64,000 bases of DNA. It comes from Marinobacter azerbaijanicus. Its GTDB lineage: Bacteria > Pseudomonadota > Gammaproteobacteria > Pseudomonadales > Oleiphilaceae. The position numbers and the translations under genes are program-made. The notes under the pieces are model-generated. The model was given only the letters and a program-made list of their open reading frames with translations. It was not told the DNA's origin and ran no database searches. Positions 25,656 through 35,900 of this stretch are shown piece by piece (position 1 is the first letter of the stretch; each line of letters opens with the position of its first letter). The DNA lies in NCBI RefSeq assembly GCF_030250645.1, contig NZ_JASSVS010000009.1:1-64000 (forward strand). Direction: 5' to 3'.

Positions 25656-27722
25656 CTACGCTTTCGAGCGTTGGTCCAGGGCGTTGGTAAAGGTTTGAAG
25701 GTCTGCCAGTGACAGGGCCCGCGAGTACCAGAAGCCCTGGTAACCACTGCACCCGAATTGCTGCAGTAACCTGAACTGTTCCTCGGTTTCCACCCCCTCG
25801 GCTACCACGCTCATTCCCAATTCTCTGGCCATGGACAGGGTTCCCCGTGTTATGGCGGCATCACGTTCGTTGGAGATAATGCCATTAACGAAGGTACGAT
25901 CGATCTTGATCCTGTTAACCGGCATATCGCGCATGTAACTGAGGCTTGAGAATCCGGTGCCGAAGTCGTCAATGGCCACTTCGATGCCCATGTTCCTGAT
26001 CTCCCGTAACTGTCTGATCACATCCTTGGGGTCCTTGAGAAACACGTTCTCGGTTATTTCTACACAGAGCTGGCCAGGCGCCAGCTGATGCCGCCTGTTC
26101 AGATCAGCCAGCAGCTTCACCAGGTTATGGCGGTGAAACTGCACTGGTGACAGGTTGATGGAGATGCTCGGCACGCCGAGTTTTGCCAGTTCCCCTGCCC
26201 TGGCAAAGGCCTCCTGCATGACCCATTCACTGATCGGGAGGATCTGGCCCGTGCGTTCTGCCAGGGGAATGTACTCCGCGGGTGAAATGTAGCCACGGTC
26301 AGGGTGTTGCCAGCGAATCAGCGCTTCGACCCCGATAATCGACAGGTCGTTGTTGAACAGGGGTTGGTAGAAAAGCTCGAACTGGTTCTGGGTCAGTGCC
26401 TGCTGAAGCTGCTGGCGCAACGCCACTTCGTGCTGGACTCGACGGTCCAGCGCCTGGTTGAACCATTGCCAGTTGTTCCCGCCCAGCTTCTTCGCCTCGA
26501 ACATCGCCATGTCGGCGTGCTGGATCAACAGCATGGAGTTGTCAGGCGCATCGGTGCCGGTCGTGATGCCAATAGCCGCAGACAGGGTGATTTCCACATC
26601 CTCGTTCAGAAAAGGCCTGGAGAACTGGTCAAGGATCAGGTCGGCAACCCGGCCAACGCTCTGGCTGTCGGTGGGGCCGGGTACCAGCGCGACAAATTCA
26701 TCCCCGCCAAACCTTATCAGGGTCGCGTCATCCGGCAGGGCTGCTTCCAGCCGTCGCGCTGTCTGGACAAGTATTTCATCGCCAAAGGCATGGCCGAGGC
26801 TGTCATTAATGGGCTTGAAACCATCCAGGTCGATGAAAAGGGCATGGATCACCAGTTGCCGGGCCTGGGCCCGTCGACAGATACCCTCGAGGTGGGATTC
26901 CAGGTAAATGCGGTTGGGAAGCCCGGTCAGCGAATCATGGCTGGCCTGGAAGGTGAGAACCTCTTCCTGTCGGATGCGGTCACTGATATCAGTCTGGATG
27001 CCGATGAAGTGCGTCACCTCTCCAGCGGTGTTTCTAACCGGTGCAATGTAGAGATCGTTCCAGAAGCTGCTGCCATCCTTGCGGTAGTTCACCAGCGATG
27101 TGTGGACCTCGCGTAAGGCAGCGAGGCCGGAGCGGATTCTCGCGATGGCAACGGGATTGGTGTCAGGCCCCTGGAGGATACGGCAGTTGCGGCCAATCAT
27201 CTCTTCCGCGTGGTAGCCGGTCATCCGTTCAAACGCGGGGTTCACGTAGATAAGCGGGAGGTCGGGCATGGTGGCGTCAACAATGGTTACTCCACTCGAA
27301 GACGCTTCCACGCTGCGCTCCAGGATGCGCAGGCGGGCCTCTGTTTCGCGCTCACGGGTCCGGTCCCGGGCCTGCCCGTGTACACCGGTAACCTGACCGT
27401 CGACGATGATGGGGATATTGAGCACGTCCAATTGCAGAATATCACCGTGTAAATTCTTAATACGGGTTTCGTAGCGCTGATGGTTTCCAGCAAGGGCCTC
27501 TTCGAAATGGCGGCGGGTGCGATCCAAGTCGTCGGCCACGATCAGCATTTCATAGTGCTGGCTGATAATGTCTTCTTCTTTTGCCTTGACCAGGTCACAG
27601 CCTGCCTGGTTGATCTGCACGAACTCCCCTGCGGGATTCAGGGTAAAAACCGCATCGGGATTATAGGTAAACAGCGAACGATAATGTTGCTCGTTGTAGT
27701 CGTGGGAATGCGATAGTGACAC
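25656..27722 (-). CDS. PAS-LOV-GGDEF-EAL c-di-GMP protein, putative blue-light sensor
   Basis: Soluble protein of 688 residues with four domains: a PAS domain (about 12-125), a LOV-type PAS (about 132-250), GGDEF (about 260-415) and EAL (about 435-680). The second PAS carries the LOV photocycle signature: GRNCRILQG with the flavin-adduct cysteine C180, then NYRKDG (N212), FWND (N222) and GIQTDIS with the conserved glutamine Q243. The cyclase motif is intact (RFGGDEF, 339-343). The phosphodiesterase motif EALIRW (from 466) and the later DDFGTGFSS and EGVETEEQ are also intact. Either or both activities may therefore work and would be set by blue light. It is convergent with icd and divergent from another GGDEF gene 230 bp away. 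Confidence 0.9.
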   Translation of the reverse strand: MSLSHSHDYNEQHYRSLFTYNPDAVFTLNPAGEFVQINQAGCDLVKAKEEDIISQHYEMLIVADDLDRTRRHFEEALAGNHQRYETRIKNLHGDILQLDVLNIPIIVDGQVTGVHGQARDRTRERETEARLRILERSVEASSSGVTIVDATMPDLPLIYVNPAFERMTGYHAEEMIGRNCRILQGPDTNPVAIARIRSGLAALREVHTSLVNYRKDGSSFWNDLYIAPVRNTAGEVTHFIGIQTDISDRIRQEEVLTFQASHDSLTGLPNRIYLESHLEGICRRAQARQLVIHALFIDLDGFKPINDSLGHAFGDEILVQTARRLEAALPDDATLIRFGGDEFVALVPGPTDSQSVGRVADLILDQFSRPFLNEDVEITLSAAIGITTGTDAPDNSMLLIQHADMAMFEAKKLGGNNWQWFNQALDRRVQHEVALRQQLQQALTQNQFELFYQPLFNNDLSIIGVEALIRWQHPDRGYISPAEYIPLAERTGQILPISEWVMQEAFARAGELAKLGVPSISINLSPVQFHRHNLVKLLADLNRRHQLAPGQLCVEITENVFLKDPKDVIRQLREIRNMGIEVAIDDFGTGFSSLSYMRDMPVNRIKIDRTFVNGIISNERDAAITRGTLSMARELGMSVVAEGVETEEQFRLLQQFGCSGYQGFWYSRALSLADLQTFTNALDQRSKA

Positions 27723-27899
27723 CGTTTACCTCTCGGGCTTTGTCAGCGAAGCGTGACGGGATGTCCTGTCATCCTACACCAGGCTGGTTAATGACGAATA
27801 TCATCTCTGGTGTGTAAACGTAATCAATTGAAACAATACCTCGACGCCCCTCACCTCAGTGACTAACTTCAGGGTATACCATACTCTTGATTATTGATT

Positions 27900-27924
27900 C
27901 CCCCGGTGTACGCGACACCGGGGG
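27900..27924 (+). promoter_or_regulatory. GC-rich hairpin in the leader of the PAS-GGDEF gene
   Basis: Perfect 10-bp stem (CCCCCGGTGT at 27900-27909 with its complement at 27915-27924) and a 5-base loop, 29 nt before the ATG. No T-run follows, so it is not a terminator. It is not a recognised c-di-GMP riboswitch. Confidence 0.5.
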
Positions 27925-27953
27925 CCGAGGCGGAACCCAGGGATACAGACTGA

Positions 27954-29528
27954 ATGGAAAGACTTAAAGGCCGCCTGACGCCGTTACGACGATCCTTGTG
28001 GGTTGTGGGCGTCTATCTGTTGGCGGGATGGTTCTGGATCACTTTCTCGGATTATCTGGTCGAACAATGGTTTCCAGATCCGGAAACACTGAGCCGTGTG
28101 CAGACATACAAGGGCATACTGTTCGTTCTGGTAACGGCGCTGGTGCTGTTTCTGGCACTGATGCGGCAATTTAGCAGGGATCGGACCCTATTGTCGCTGC
28201 ATTACCACCAGCGCGAAGAAATCCAACAGCTGAACCAGTTCCGTGAAAGCGTGATCGAGCGGGCCAATGTCTGGATCAACGTGCTTGATCCTTCGGGGCG
28301 AGTCGTGCTGTGGAACCGGGCCGCGGAGGAAATCAGCGGGTACCAGCGGGACGAGGTGCTGGGCTCAGACGAGGTCTGGCAGTGGCTTTACCCGGATGAG
28401 GAGGAGCGGGCAGGAATCCGTGCCCGTGCCCAAGAGATTCTCCGTGATGAGGGTGAGGTGGTTGGTTATGAAACCTGTATCACCACCAAGGCTGGTCGCA
28501 AGCGGCGGGTGTCCTGGAATTCACGCAGCCTGCGGGGTCAGGACGGTGAGATAGTTGGCTCAATAGCCATTGGCCAGGACGTCACTGACATTCGTGAGGC
28601 GGAGATCACCATACGCCACCATGAGCGCCAATTGTCCACGCTTATGGACAACCTGCCGGGTATGGCCTACCGCTGCCTTTATGACGAATACTGGACCATG
28701 CTGTTTGTGTCCAGTGGATGCCGTGACCTGACCGGGTATGAGCCGGATGAACTGGTCAACAATAAACGGGTCAGCTATGCCGAGCTGATTGCTGACGGCA
28801 GTAACGACGAGATCGTGCGTGCCGTGGAGTCGGCCATCGGTAACGCCGAGCCGTTTTCCATTGAATACACTATTATCCGCAAGGATGGTCAGCGTATCTG
28901 GGTATGGGAGCGGGGAAGAGCTGTTGAGGACGACGATGGTCTTGTACTTGAAGGCATAATTCTTGATATTTCCGAACGTAAGGCGCTTGAGCAGGAACTG
29001 TCCGAGTTGGCAACCAGAGACCCGCTGACAGGCCTGTTCAACCGTCGTGAGATGACCCGGTTACTGGATGAGGAAATAGCCCGGGCCAAACGTTATGACC
29101 GTGCCCTTTCGCTACTGTGGATTGATTTTGATCACTTCAAGAGAATCAACGATGAATATGGCCATGCGGCCGGCGATTCTGTACTGAAAGCCACCAGTAA
29201 ACTGTTGGCGGACAGTGTCCGCAGTGTGGATGTGATCGGCCGTATCGGAGGGGAAGAGTTTGTTGTTCTTCTGCCCGAGATGGATCGGGTCGAGGCAGGG
29301 GAAACCGCCGAGCGCCTGCTGAGGCTGATCCGTGAAACGCCGCAACCTCTTGGAGATGGCAGAACGGTGCCTCTGACCATCAGCATTGGTGTGTCAGTAT
29401 TCCCGGAGAATGGCACTGATTCCGGTGCCCTCTGTGCCGCAGCCGACCGGGCGATGTATCAGGCCAAATCGGGCGGTCGCAACCAGGTGGTCCTGGCACC
29501 ATTGGCGGAACAGGCCCATAATTCCTGA
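27954..29528 (+). CDS. Membrane PAS-PAS diguanylate cyclase
   Basis: Protein of 524 residues with two N-terminal transmembrane helices (about 14-33 and 52-69) separated by a short periplasmic loop. Two PAS domains follow (about 95-215 and 225-350), then a GGDEF domain at the C-terminus. The active site is GGEEF at 432-436. The inhibitory site RSVD (423-426) sits five residues before it, so feedback inhibition by c-di-GMP is expected. It makes c-di-GMP from two GTP. It is divergent from the LOV-GGDEF-EAL gene, which suggests paired control of the same signal. The input ligand of the PAS domains is unknown. Confidence 0.9.
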   Translation: MERLKGRLTPLRRSLWVVGVYLLAGWFWITFSDYLVEQWFPDPETLSRVQTYKGILFVLVTALVLFLALMRQFSRDRTLLSLHYHQREEIQQLNQFRESVIERANVWINVLDPSGRVVLWNRAAEEISGYQRDEVLGSDEVWQWLYPDEEERAGIRARAQEILRDEGEVVGYETCITTKAGRKRRVSWNSRSLRGQDGEIVGSIAIGQDVTDIREAEITIRHHERQLSTLMDNLPGMAYRCLYDEYWTMLFVSSGCRDLTGYEPDELVNNKRVSYAELIADGSNDEIVRAVESAIGNAEPFSIEYTIIRKDGQRIWVWERGRAVEDDDGLVLEGIILDISERKALEQELSELATRDPLTGLFNRREMTRLLDEEIARAKRYDRALSLLWIDFDHFKRINDEYGHAAGDSVLKATSKLLADSVRSVDVIGRIGGEEFVVLLPEMDRVEAGETAERLLRLIRETPQPLGDGRTVPLTISIGVSVFPENGTDSGALCAAADRAMYQAKSGGRNQVVLAPLAEQAHNS

Positions 29529-29556
29529 CCAGACACCATTACAAAAAGGTTGATCG

Positions 29557-30843
29557 ATGAATCGAATTGCTCGCCGTGCCCTTCATACCTGTGCTGTTCC
29601 CGAGGATCTGGCCTCTGTTACCTGTCGTGATGTGGAAGGTGAACAGCCGGAGCGGGTCGGTGTGAATCCACAGGTAGTCGAGGACGTCTGGCATTGTGTG
29701 GAAAAACTGTACCGCACCGGTGTGCACCCGGGGCTGCAGTTGTCAGTCAGGCACCGGGGTGAACAGATCCTGCACCGGGCTATCGGTCACGCCACGGGTA
29801 ATGGACCCAACGATGGTCCCGATGCGATAAAAGTACCCATGACCACCGACACTCCTATCTGTTATTTCTCCGCGTCCAAGGCGGTTACCGCGCTGCTTAT
29901 GCATATTCTGGCGGAGCAGGGTCTGGTCAACCTCATGGACCCCGTGTCCTATTACTGCCCGGAGTTTGCCCAAGGCGGCAAACGGACTATTACGGTCCAC
30001 CAGATTCTTTCGCATCGTGGCGGCATTCCGGCCATTCCCCGGGAAACGCCCATTGAAGTACTCTGGGACAGGGATGAAATCTGGCGGTTGCTGTGCGAGG
30101 CAAAACCGGTGGAAGTTGATGGTGCCAAAGTGGCTTACCATGCCATTACCGGTGGCTTTGTGTTGCAACGGGTACTGGAAAAAGTCACCGGCGACAGCAT
30201 AGAAGCCTTTATTGACCGCTATCTTCGCAAGCCCATGGGCATGCGCTGGTTTACCTACGGAATTGCGCCGGAACATGTCACGGAGCTGGCCAGTAATTAC
30301 GCGACTGGCCCGACCCCGCGTTTCCCGGTGTCCTGGATCGTGAATCGTGCCCTTGGCGGGGATATCCGCACTGTGGAAAAAGTGGTGAACGATCCTCGCT
30401 TCCAGGAAGCGGTGATTCCGGCTGGTAATCTGTGTGGAACCGCAGAAGAGATGGGCCGGTTTTTCCAGATGATGCTCAATGGCGGAATCTGGAATGGCAG
30501 GCGGATCTGCAGTGAAATGACTGTCAGGCGCTCGATCCAGCAATTCGGCTCATTGCAGATTGACCGCACCATGATGATTCCCATGCGCTTCAGTGCCGGC
30601 ATGATGCTGGGCGGTAATCCCATGGGGCTGTGGGGTCAGAGCAGTCGCTATGCCTTTGGCCACGTGGGACTGATCAACAAGCTATGCTGGGCAGATGCAG
30701 CTCGGGATATTTCCGTCAGCCTGCTGAACACAGGCATGCCGATTATCGGCCATCATATTCCCGCCCTTGCGCGCTTTGTCTATACCGTCTGCGATCGTTT
30801 CCCGCTCATCCCTGAGAACCAGAGGCCGCTGGTAGCGGCCTGA
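29557..30843 (+). CDS. Serine hydrolase, class C beta-lactamase/EstB fold
   Basis: Protein of 428 residues in the beta-lactamase-related family (PF00144). The catalytic SxxK is S105-A-S-K108 in CYFSASKAVTALL. The second-motif tyrosine is likely in VAYHAITGGFVLQRV, where the usual Asn is replaced, as in the EstB-type esterases. A glycine-rich third motif may be in FGHVGLINKL. No signal peptide is seen, so it is probably cytoplasmic. Such proteins are usually esterases or lipases rather than true beta-lactamases. It begins 28 bp after the diguanylate cyclase gene on the same strand, so the two could share a transcript. Confidence 0.83.
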   Translation: MNRIARRALHTCAVPEDLASVTCRDVEGEQPERVGVNPQVVEDVWHCVEKLYRTGVHPGLQLSVRHRGEQILHRAIGHATGNGPNDGPDAIKVPMTTDTPICYFSASKAVTALLMHILAEQGLVNLMDPVSYYCPEFAQGGKRTITVHQILSHRGGIPAIPRETPIEVLWDRDEIWRLLCEAKPVEVDGAKVAYHAITGGFVLQRVLEKVTGDSIEAFIDRYLRKPMGMRWFTYGIAPEHVTELASNYATGPTPRFPVSWIVNRALGGDIRTVEKVVNDPRFQEAVIPAGNLCGTAEEMGRFFQMMLNGGIWNGRRICSEMTVRRSIQQFGSLQIDRTMMIPMRFSAGMMLGGNPMGLWGQSSRYAFGHVGLINKLCWADAARDISVSLLNTGMPIIGHHIPALARFVYTVCDRFPLIPENQRPLVAA

Positions 30844-30849
30844 CCGACC

Positions 30850-31194
30850 TTACATTGTGGCCAGTTGTGCCTCAAGTATGCCCAGCACTGACGACAGAAT
30901 GTCCCGGAAATCTGTCAGTGTCTGGGTCCGCTGAATCACGTCTTCCCGGCTCTCATCCAGTCGCTCCAGCTTGGGCACCACCCGACGTATGCCCTCTGTG
31001 ATCACCTCGTAGGGGTAGTGGTGGTCCATGATGCTGAGTTTGTTCAGTTCAGCCACTTCCTGGCTGAAGATGCTGATAATGTCGTACAGCATGTCCTTGT
31101 GATGTATGGAGCTGGCCTCCCAATAGGCATCATCCAGCAATTCCAGCAGGGAAAGGTATTCCCGCAGTGTATCGGCAACGGATGTCTGGCTCAT
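30850..31194 (-). CDS. Conserved-looking helical protein of unknown function
   Basis: Protein of 114 residues, all-helical in appearance, with heptad-like leucines (LREYLSLLELLDDAY, IISIFSQEVAELNKLS, FRDILSSVLGILEAQL) and no signal or membrane segment. I chose the ATG at 31194, with AGGAAC 8 nt upstream, over an upstream ATG at 31230. It is convergent with the EstB-like gene, 6 bp apart. I do not recognise the family. A four-helix bundle or regulatory partner protein is conceivable, but nothing in the neighbourhood supports one role. Confidence 0.7.
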   Translation of the reverse strand: MSQTSVADTLREYLSLLELLDDAYWEASSIHHKDMLYDIISIFSQEVAELNKLSIMDHHYPYEVITEGIRRVVPKLERLDESREDVIQRTQTLTDFRDILSSVLGILEAQLATM

Positions 31195-31530
31195 AAGCAG
31201 TGTTCCTGGTCCCTGAATGAATCTGTGCACTGAATGGAACTATAGCAGGGGTTTTTACGTGTAGTTTTCAATGCAGGCCCGTCTTGCAGTCTAAATATAT
31301 GAAACTCTATTCATTTTTATTGAAGTCTGTCTGACAGTTGTGCAATATTGCGTCAGACCATACACGGTAGCGAGACACTGCTACAGTGAGTGAGAGGGCG
31401 ACAAAAAGCCCGGCGAAACAAAAGGATGAATTGTTGTTCCGTGATGGCCGAGAAGCCACCCCACCTGATAATGGGCGGAATGAGAAGTTTCGGCGTATTG
31501 ATCACACATACTCAGTGGAAGAGGACGATC
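31195..31530. other. Gene-free stretch between divergent small genes
   Basis: This 336-base gap separates the helical protein gene and the 78-residue gene. It has an AT-rich centre (31255-31330) suitable for divergent promoters. A GTG-started frame at 31386-31589 runs through it but overlaps the next gene and has no good ribosome site. I see no other element. Confidence 0.5.
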
Positions 31531-31767
31531 ATGGACAAATACACTCAGTCTCAGGCACGCTCAGACCAGCCACGCCCTGTAAAGCTTGATCACCACGACA
31601 GTGTTCGTTCCCATGTCTGCCAGCAGATCAGTACGGAAGTGGAGCGCCTGGAGCGTCGTATTGAAACCCTGCGGCTAACCAAAGCCCCTCACGCCGCCAT
31701 CATGATCTCCACCTATGAGCGGATGATTGATCGCAAGAAGGGCTTCCTGAGGAACTGGAACCTCTAG
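31531..31767 (+). CDS. Small coiled-coil protein, unknown
   Basis: Protein of 78 residues. The N-terminus is polar and the rest forms one or two charged helices (ISTEVERLERRIETLRLTK, then TYERMIDRKKGFLRNW). A GAGGA lies 5 nt before the chosen ATG; the open frame continues 47 codons further upstream without convincing sequence. There is no signal or membrane segment. It is convergent with the lipoprotein gene that follows, 11 bp apart. The family is not recognised. Confidence 0.65.
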   Translation: MDKYTQSQARSDQPRPVKLDHHDSVRSHVCQQISTEVERLERRIETLRLTKAPHAAIMISTYERMIDRKKGFLRNWNL

Positions 31768-31778
31768 ATCGGTGCCAG

Positions 31779-32795
31779 TTACTGACGCTGTTCGATAGCC
31801 ACGGACTCGTAGACCACGGCTTCCTCACCATTTTGCTGGTTGCCGCAGTGGGCCGGATTCGGAGAGCTTGCGCCTGTTTCGCTATCCTCTGTATTGGGTG
31901 ACTCTCCGGTGGACGTGAATACCCTCACATTGGCCTCTTCGTAATCGATATCCACCCGGATGCAATCGGGTGTTTCGCCATTGATTGTAATCCCCGATGT
32001 TTTCGTCAGTGACAGGGTGTCGCTCTTGTTTCCAATGAATTCCTGCCTCAATTCAGCATTGCCGAATTCACGTCCTGTCAGGCTGGTGGCGGCAAATTCA
32101 GGCTGGTTGTAACCGCTTACCGAAAAATCGGGGCCGTGAAAGCGCCCACTCCAGAGCGCACTGCGGACTTCCGGAGGGTTGCTGTCGTCCTCTTCCGGGT
32201 CTCTGGCGATAAACTGGGCAGCGCGAAAAATCTTGTTCAATTGCGGATTGCTGGTCCAGTCCAACAGTGTGTAGACCCAGAGTTCATCCGGCGCGGGTTC
32301 TTCACCGTTGCTGTTGCCGATTTCCGTGAAACGGATCAGCGCATTCTTGTCAGGGGTGTTATATCGTGCGCCTTCATCCGCAGTAATGCTGTCCCGCATC
32401 AGGCGTCGCCCCTGGTCGAAATTGTCCACCTGGTTGGAGGCAATCACATTGTGCAGGAAGTCCAGAGGGTTGCGTGCGCTTTTGTAACTGGTGCCGTCGT
32501 CGGTGGGAGTGAGCCCCATGAGCAGGTCGAGACGTCCACGCAGCTGGGCTGCCACATCCGCACTTTCGTCGCTCTCCCCTTCAGCCGGCTCGAGCCCGCG
32601 GTAGAAATCGTGGAAAATGGTTTGCGGCAATACGTCGGGCAGTCCCTCTACATTTCTGAGTTCGAAGCTCTCGAAAGACAGGGAAACGCTCTCAGCCGGG
32701 TTGAGAAAATTACTGCCAGACGATGAGTCCGGCCCGCAGCCGGCCAGAAACAGGGCGAGTAACGGTACGGTGGCGAAAATGCAGGAATGTCTCAT
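31779..32795 (-). CDS. Lipoprotein of unknown function
   Basis: Protein of 338 residues with an N-terminal signal and lipobox LAGC (C20), so it is anchored in the envelope. The mature region begins with a Ser/Gly-rich linker (GPDSSSGSN), is acidic and Asn-rich, and has no recognisable catalytic motif. A cysteine pair near the C-terminus (C at about 279 and 319) could form a disulfide. It is transcribed divergently from the large hybrid kinase gene, 137 bp away. No family is recognised and no function is proposed. Confidence 0.72.
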   Translation of the reverse strand: MRHSCIFATVPLLALFLAGCGPDSSSGSNFLNPAESVSLSFESFELRNVEGLPDVLPQTIFHDFYRGLEPAEGESDESADVAAQLRGRLDLLMGLTPTDDGTSYKSARNPLDFLHNVIASNQVDNFDQGRRLMRDSITADEGARYNTPDKNALIRFTEIGNSNGEEPAPDELWVYTLLDWTSNPQLNKIFRAAQFIARDPEEDDSNPPEVRSALWSGRFHGPDFSVSGYNQPEFAATSLTGREFGNAELRQEFIGNKSDTLSLTKTSGITINGETPDCIRVDIDYEEANVRVFTSTGESPNTEDSETGASSPNPAHCGNQQNGEEAVVYESVAIEQRQ

Positions 32796-32932
32796 TTCAT
32801 GTCACCCTGAGATGCGTAATGGCCAGTAAGACGCTAAAGTATTTGGCGGTGGTGCCGCTCAAGCCTGTGGCACCCGCGTGACAGCTGACAATAAACCAAA
32901 ATAAAGGCATCTGCCCTCGCGGAGATCACATT

Positions 32933-35900
32933 TTGCAGCAATGGGAATGGCATGTCAGATGGCTCAGGAGTCTGTTCCTTGCAGTGCTGGCGGTTGTTAT
33001 CCCGGCCTCAGCCATGGCACAGGAGCGCTGCCAGGACGGTGAAATCCGGCTGAGTGACGCCACCACCAGTGTCCGTGACCTGGGCAGTTGTATCTGGTAC
33101 CTGGAGGATCCTGACCACTCGCTGGGCTTCAATGACATCCTGGATGGCAATGCCGGGCCTTTCACCCGTCACCAGGGCGGAGTGCTGAATTTCGGTTACA
33201 CCGAGTCTGCCTATTGGACGCGATTTGATGTGCAGGTAGGGGCCGGCGCGGCCCTGACGGACTGGATACTGGAGCTTGCACTGCCATTGGTGGATGAAGT
33301 GGTGCTCTATGTGGTGCGGGATGGTGAACTGGTGGAGCAGCGGCGGGCTGGCTACGAGGGCGACTGGTCAGGGCGTGACCTGGCGGTGCCCAACCCCACG
33401 TTCAGATTGTCCCTGGAGCCCGGTACAGCAACCCGTATCTACCTGCGGATCACCAACACCAATACCTTTCGTCTGCCGATAACTCTGTGGCATCCGGATG
33501 CCTATATCGAAAAGGTGTCCGTGGACGAAGCCGTTCGCGGCATCCTGCTGGGAAGCATTCTGGCCATACTTGCCTATAACCTGTTTGTGGCGGTCTCCGT
33601 GCGGGAGCGCAGCAACATCTACTACGTGCTCTACCTGGTTTCCGCCACGGTGTTCATCGCCACCGAACAGGTGCATGGTATCCAGTTGCTGGACGAGCGC
33701 CCCGCCCTGCTGAACAAGGAGTACCTGCATTACCAGATCATCATGACCTGGTTCTGGGGCCTGTTGATGGCCCGTTCCCTGCTGGAAACAAAGGAGCGGT
33801 CGGCGGATCTGGACAAGGTTATCCAGCTTTGCCTGTATTCCATCGTTGTGACGTTTGTGCTGTCACTGTTCCTGCCCTATCACACGGCCATGGAATGGAT
33901 CGTGTTGGCTTCGATCCTGCTGAGTATGATCCTGATTGTTGTCAGCTATCTGTCATGGCGCTACTACAACCCGGCAGCACGCTCATACTTCTTTGCATGG
34001 ACTCTGGCGCTGGTGGGTTTTGGCATCTATGGCCTGACGGTGATGGGCTATCTGCCGCTGAATATGTTCACTACCTATGCTCCCCAGTTCGGTCTGACAG
34101 CCCAGATTATCCTGTTTTCATTCGCTCTGGCCGATCGTATCAAGCAGGTTCAGGGCGAGGCGTTGGGCTGGAGCCAGCGGGCACTGGCCAACCTGCGCCG
34201 CTACCAGTCCCTGTTCGATAATGCCATCGAGGGGGTGTTCCAGATGTCGCTTGACCGGCGGTTTGTCACCGCCAATCCTGCGATGGCAAAGTTAATGGGG
34301 TACAGCAGTAGTCGCGAGCTGCTCGATCACAACCCGGACGCCCTGGAAACCTGTTTTGCGGATGAGAGGATGCGCCGGTGGGTTATCAGGCAGCTGGAAT
34401 CCCGGGGAACTGTCAAGGGCATTGAGGCGCGGTATTTCACCCGTTCCGGAGAAGAGCGCTGGGCTACCATTTCACTCCACACGGTGTATGACAGCGATGG
34501 CGAGCCGGCACACCTGGAGGGTACCTGCATTGATGCCACCGAACGGCACCAGCGCCAGCGCATTGAGCGTGAGCGGGAGCAGGAGCGCCTGGAGAAGGAG
34601 CTGGCCCGTAACTCGGCAGAGGCGAAAAGTCAGTTCCTGGCCAATATGAGTCATGAGATCCGCACACCGCTGGCGGCGATCATAGGCTATGGCGAAACCC
34701 TGCTCGACCCGGACCTTACCGAAAAGGAAAAAAACAGCAGCGCGGAGACAGTGGTCCGCAGCGGTCGACATCTGCTGGACCTGATCAACGATATCCTGGA
34801 TCACTCCAAGATCGACGCCAATAAACTGGATGTCGATGTCGTGTCGGTGAACCTTCCGGAACTGCTGGACGAAATCCGCGCCTTCTTTGCACCGAGGGCC
34901 CGGGAAAAAGGGCTTGAGTTCGATATCATCTGCGAGTTTCCATTACCGGAGAAAATTGCCACGGACCCGACACGGTTCCGGCAGATCATTATTAACCTGT
35001 GTGGAAATGCTCTTAAGTTCACAGAAAAAGGGTCGATATCCCTGAATATCCGCTGCGACCGACAGCACCACAAGCTCGTTGCACGGGTTGTCGATACCGG
35101 TATAGGAATGAAACCGGAACAGCTGAGCCGACTGTTTGATCCCTTTGCCCAGGGCAGTGCCGCCATCGCCCGGCAATATGGCGGCACCGGACTGGGTCTG
35201 AGCATTTCCCGCCGGCTGGCGGAATTGCTCGGGGGTGAGATCTCGGTCGCCAGTACCTATGGCGAGGGTAGCGAATTTGAGCTTTCCATAGATACCGGCC
35301 CACTGGAGGATGTCCATTTTCTGCGCGACGCTTCAGAAATGTCGCAGCGCAGGCGCAGTATTCCCATGGTGGTGGCGCCCCGGCTTTCCGGCCGCATTCT
35401 GTTAGCAGAGGACAACGAGGTAAACCGTCACCTGGTGTCGCTGTTGGTGAGCCGGACCGGCGCAGAGCTTGTCCATGTGAGTAATGGTGCCGAAGCGCTG
35501 GACCTGGCGTTACGGGAATCGTTTGATCTGATTCTGATGGACATCCAGATGCCGGTCATGAATGGCCGGGATGCTACAGCCGCGATCCGGGAGGCCGGCG
35601 TAAATACGCCGGTGATTGCCCTCACTGCCAATGTGATGGCCGAGGATATTGCTGATTACCGCATGGCCGGCTGTAATGATCACCTGGCCAAGCCCATCGA
35701 CAAGCAGCGATTCTACGAGGCTCTCTCGCGCTATCTTTCGGTGGAAGCGCAGAGCGGGCAGGGCTCCCGGCATTATGCCGGCACGGTGCTGGTGGCCGAG
35801 GACAATGAGGATAACCGCCGGCTGGTAGAGCGACTGCTTCGCGCCCAGGGTCTGGAAGTCATCACCGTTGCCAGTGGTGACCAGGCGGTTCGCAGCGCGC

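Noticed and set aside
29557..30843. Beta-lactamase resistance gene
   Set aside because: The second-motif Asn is missing and there is no signal peptide; an esterase of the same fold is more likely.
31386..31589. GTG-started frame of 67 codons
   Set aside because: It overlaps the start of the 78-residue gene, lacks a ribosome site and resembles no protein I know.
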